Source: JBBBNV01 sp037137075
GTDB lineage: Bacteria > Bacillota > Bacilli > Paenibacillales > NBRC-103111
DNA: 64,000 nucleotides
NCBI RefSeq assembly: GCF_037137075.1
Contig: NZ_JBBBNV010000015.1
Span: 51,120 to 115,119, forward strand
Direction: 5' to 3'
Numbering within the stretch: the first letter of the stretch is position 1; each line of letters starts with the position of its first letter. Positions 61,700-64,000 of the stretch are shown here, one piece after another. The translations under genes and the position numbers were made by a program. Below the pieces are notes generated by a model. It worked only from the letters and a program-made list of their open reading frames with translations, was not told the DNA's origin and ran no database searches.

Positions 61700-62431
61700 A
61701 TGACAGCTGCAAGCAGAGCGGAGATAGCCGGGCGCATGATGGTCGCTTTGGATTATCCGGACGCCGGACAGGCCAAAGGGCTGATTGAAAGGTTGAAGGG
61801 TATTCCCTGTTATATGAAGGTGGGTATGCAGCTTTTTTATGCCGCAGGTCCGGATTTCGTGCGGGAATTGAAGGAACAAGGCTACAAGGTGTTCCTGGAT
61901 CTCAAAATGCATGATATTCCGAACACAGTAAAGGGAGGCGCAAACAGCATCACGAAGCTGGGCGTCGATATGTTTAACGTTCACGCGGCCGGGGGCAGTC
62001 AGATGATGAAGGCGGCGATGGAAGGTGTAACCGAGGCCTTGGCGCTTGCAAACACACAGACCAAGCCGATGGTCATTGCGGTTACACAGCTTACCAGTAC
62101 AAACCAGCAAACACTGAATGAAGACATCGGCATACCGGGCACAGTGGAGGAGGCGGTTGTCCGCTATGCGAGGCTTGCGCAGCAGGCCGGCTTGCATGGC
62201 GTTGTGGCGTCACCGCTGGAGGTAGAGCGGATTAAAGGCCAGCTTGGAGCAGGCTTCGTTACGGTAACTCCGGGGATTCGCCCGGCCGGTGCCGATGTTG
62301 GAGACCAGTCACGGGTAATGACGCCTGCGCAGGCGTTTGCTCAAGGGACGGATTATGTCGTTATCGGCCGTCCGATTACAGCGGCGCCTGACCCGCGGGA
62401 AGCAATAGAGTCTATAATCGCCTCGGTTTAA
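61700..62431 (+). CDS. pyrF: Orotidine 5'-phosphate decarboxylase
   Basis: Decarboxylates OMP to UMP. The 243 residues form a TIM barrel with MVALDYPDAGQAKGLIERL, catalytic DLKMHDIPNTV (Lys69) and the C-terminal TPGIRPAGADVGDQSRVMTPAQAFAQGTDYVVIGRPI. ATG 61700 follows AAGGGGGAG. It comes right after carB, without pyrK and pyrD; the 119-base gap holds only a short GC-rich hairpin. Confidence 0.96.
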   Translation: MTAASRAEIAGRMMVALDYPDAGQAKGLIERLKGIPCYMKVGMQLFYAAGPDFVRELKEQGYKVFLDLKMHDIPNTVKGGANSITKLGVDMFNVHAAGGSQMMKAAMEGVTEALALANTQTKPMVIAVTQLTSTNQQTLNEDIGIPGTVEEAVVRYARLAQQAGLHGVVASPLEVERIKGQLGAGFVTVTPGIRPAGADVGDQSRVMTPAQAFAQGTDYVVIGRPITAAPDPREAIESIIASV

Positions 62432-62473
62432 TCTAAAGCAATACAACCATTTTGTTAAGGAGCTGATTTACAT

Positions 62474-63115
62474 ATGCCGACACTCGAACAACTTCCACAT
62501 GCCATTGCCTCGTCCCTGCTCGAAATCGGGGCAGTCAGTTTGCGCCCGAACCAGCCGTTTACTTGGACATCCGGGATTAAATCGCCGATTTACTGCGATA
62601 ACCGGCTGACCATTTCGTATCCTGCAATCCGGGATCAAATTGCCGATGGCTTCAAAACCTTAATCCAAAGCAAATTTCCGCAGGCGGATATGATTGCGGG
62701 TATTGCGACAGCCGGTATTCCGCATGGGGCTTTTGCTTCCCAGAAGCTGGACTTGCCGATGATTTACGTACGGGACAAGGCGAAGGGCCACGGGAAAGAG
62801 AATCTGATTGAAGGCATTAGCCCGGCCGGGAAAAAGGTTGTGCTTGTGGAGGATTTGATCTCCACCGGTGGCAGCTCCTTGAAGGCTGCGCTGGCTGTGA
62901 AAGAAGCAGGCGGCGAAGTATTGGGTGTTGTCGCTATTTTCACCTATCAGCTGGACAGAGGCATTCAAGCCTTTGAGGAGGCGGGAATTCCGCTGTATAC
63001 GCTATCCAACTATACAGCACTGATTGAAACCGCCCTGCAGCAGGGGAAAATTGCTCAAGAGGATGTAGCTCTGCTGCAATCTTGGCGTGCGAACCCAGCT
63101 GAGTTCGGTAAATAA
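62474..63115 (+). CDS. pyrE: Orotate phosphoribosyltransferase
   Basis: Adds PRPP ribose phosphate to orotate. The 213 residues have FTWTSGIKSPIYCDNR, AGIATAGIPHGA, YVRDKAKGHGKEN (flexible loop) and the PRPP motif VVLVEDLISTGGSS (122-135). ATG 62474 follows AAGGAGC. Last gene of the pyr operon. Confidence 0.97.
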   Translation: MPTLEQLPHAIASSLLEIGAVSLRPNQPFTWTSGIKSPIYCDNRLTISYPAIRDQIADGFKTLIQSKFPQADMIAGIATAGIPHGAFASQKLDLPMIYVRDKAKGHGKENLIEGISPAGKKVVLVEDLISTGGSSLKAALAVKEAGGEVLGVVAIFTYQLDRGIQAFEEAGIPLYTLSNYTALIETALQQGKIAQEDVALLQSWRANPAEFGK

Positions 63116-63181
63116 ACCCTTGCTTGACGACACAGATGTAACTTTGAAGCGATTTTTACGCAGCCCAGTATCAAATATTGC

Positions 63182-63222
63182 AAAAAGACCATGCCCGGAC
63201 ATATTCCGTGCATGGTCTTTTT
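63182..63222. terminator. Terminator between pyrE and mscL, bidirectional
   Basis: AAAAAGACCATGC pairs with GCATGGTCTTTTT around a 15-base interior. T-runs on both strands suit convergent pyrE and mscL. The next 160 bases before the mscL stop contain no gene. Confidence 0.88.
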
Positions 63223-63385
63223 GCGTTTTCACTGCAAACTGCTCGATAAAACGCTCAAAAGCCGAGCTCGATAAGTAGAATCCGCCGATCTGCCGATCTG
63301 AATACTCGACCGACCGCCAGGAAGTGCCATAACGGGACGTTTGGGATTCGCGCACGTTGTCGCTCCGTTACGGCCTGAATGTCAC

Positions 63386-63838
63386 TTAAGCAGTTTCCAC
63401 AGCAGATTCAGGCTGCTCGGAGGTGCAGTGCTTGCAGCGGGTTGCTTTAATTGGAATCTCGGACAGGCAGTAAGGGCATTCCTTCGTTGTTGAAGGCTTG
63501 GCCTCTTCGATTTTTTTGAAGCGGTTCAACTGCTTCACGACGATGAAAATTACCCCCGCGACAATGAGAAAGTCCAGCAGTGTTGTGATAAATTGGCCGT
63601 AGTTGAAGGTCGGCGCATTAGCCGCTTTTGCCTCTACCAGCGTTTCATAGTGGACCCCGTTCAGTGAAATGAAGAAGTCGGTGAAGTTCATGCTTCCCAG
63701 CAATTGGCCGACTAAAGGCATAATGAGGTCATTCACGATCGAGGTGATTACCTTCCCGAAAGCGGCTCCGATAATGACACCGACCGCCAAATCAATCATG
63801 TTGCCTTTGAAGGCGAATTTTTTAAACTCGTTCCACAT
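63386..63838 (-). CDS. mscL: Large-conductance mechanosensitive channel MscL with zinc-ribbon-like tail
   Basis: Opens under membrane tension to release solutes. Of 150 residues, the N-terminal FKKFAFKGNMIDLAVGVIIGAAFGKVITSIVNDLIMPLVG is canonical, with spans about 14-40 and 82-102 and the periplasmic loop between. After the second span comes a basic stretch and a tail with Cys at 121, 124, 135 and 138 (CPYC and CKHC), like a zinc ribbon, where typical MscL has only a helical bundle. ATG 63838 has AAAGGAAG 9 bases upstream. No promoter is clear; the 160 bases to the window's end contain no gene I can support. Confidence 0.93.
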   Translation of the reverse strand: MWNEFKKFAFKGNMIDLAVGVIIGAAFGKVITSIVNDLIMPLVGQLLGSMNFTDFFISLNGVHYETLVEAKAANAPTFNYGQFITTLLDFLIVAGVIFIVVKQLNRFKKIEEAKPSTTKECPYCLSEIPIKATRCKHCTSEQPESAVETA

Positions 63839-64000
63839 GTGTTTCGCTTCCTTTCGTTCCTACAGAAAATGTAACGTTAATAGATTGGACTCTACATCAC
63901 TAGCGTTGCATTAATTTTCCCTGAATCTTCATAATTTTCTGTATTTATCTCATTCAGACGCAAAAAAATCCTTTACAATGGATTGGCAGGTAGTTCCTGT

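Noticed and set aside
1..64000. CRISPR arrays, insertion sequences, prophage or defence islands
   Set aside because: No regularly spaced repeats, transposases, integrases or typical defence genes were seen; gene order is that of a conserved chromosomal core.

Overview
This 64 kb window is chromosomal DNA from a spore-forming, low-to-mid GC Gram-positive bacterium, most likely a Paenibacillus or close Paenibacillaceae relative. The evidence is Bacillus-type gene order (typA-ylaH, ylaK, rsfA-panE-bshC-mraZ-...-spoVD-...-spoVE-...-ftsAZ-spoIIGA-sigE-sigG-ylmC-...-divIVA-ileS-lspA-rluD-pyr), meso-diaminopimelate-type MurE, many sporulation genes, and departures from Bacillus (ahcY between bshC and mraZ, murA inside the dcw cluster, dapL next to pyr). 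Genes are dense and mostly on the + strand. I see no tRNA or rRNA gene, no CRISPR array, no insertion sequence, no prophage and no recognisable defence system.

Region 1 (1-13.2 kb): the 3' part of typA, then ylaH; a translationally coupled trio of two unrecognised proteins and a LytR-CpsA-Psr (LCP) enzyme; an FMN-barrel protein; a YhcN/YlaJ lipoprotein opposite the PIN-PhoH ATPase YlaK; an unknown protein; a membrane-anchored solute-binding protein without a transporter; a minus-strand pair of a coiled-coil exported protein and a lipoprotein; a MidA-like methyltransferase; and a DUF2626 membrane protein. This is the part with most unknown genes.

Region 2 (13.2-19 kb): RsfA-type prespore regulator, ketopantoate reductase, DUF3397 membrane protein, BshC (bacillithiol synthesis) and S-adenosylhomocysteine hydrolase, closed by a long terminator.

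Region 3 (19-39.5 kb): the division and cell wall (dcw) cluster, mraZ-rsmH-ftsL-pbpB-spoVD-murE-murF-mraY-murD-spoVE-murG-(small ORF)-murB-murA-divIB-ftsA-ftsZ. It makes the UDP-MurNAc-pentapeptide and lipid II precursors, the septal synthases and the Z-ring. Tandem MraZ boxes precede mraZ; a sigma-A-like and a sigma-H-like promoter precede ftsA.

Region 4 (39.5-50 kb): spoIIGA-sigE (pro-sigma-E and its protease, behind a long-spacer Spo0A-type promoter), sigG (behind a sigma-F-type promoter), then ylmC-pgeF-ylmE-sepF-ylmG-ylmH-divIVA and ileS with a T-box leader.

Region 5 (50-64 kb): a minus-strand YteA/YlyA-type protein, lspA, an RluD-family pseudouridine synthase, LL-diaminopimelate aminotransferase, then the PyrR-attenuated pyrimidine operon pyrR-pyrB-pyrC-carA-carB-pyrF-pyrE, which lacks pyrP, pyrK and pyrD, and finally a minus-strand MscL channel carrying a C-terminal zinc-ribbon-like motif.

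Start codons were chosen by Shine-Dalgarno spacing; an unusual number of the cell division and wall genes start with TTG or GTG. Promoter and operator calls are pattern matches by eye and need experimental support.
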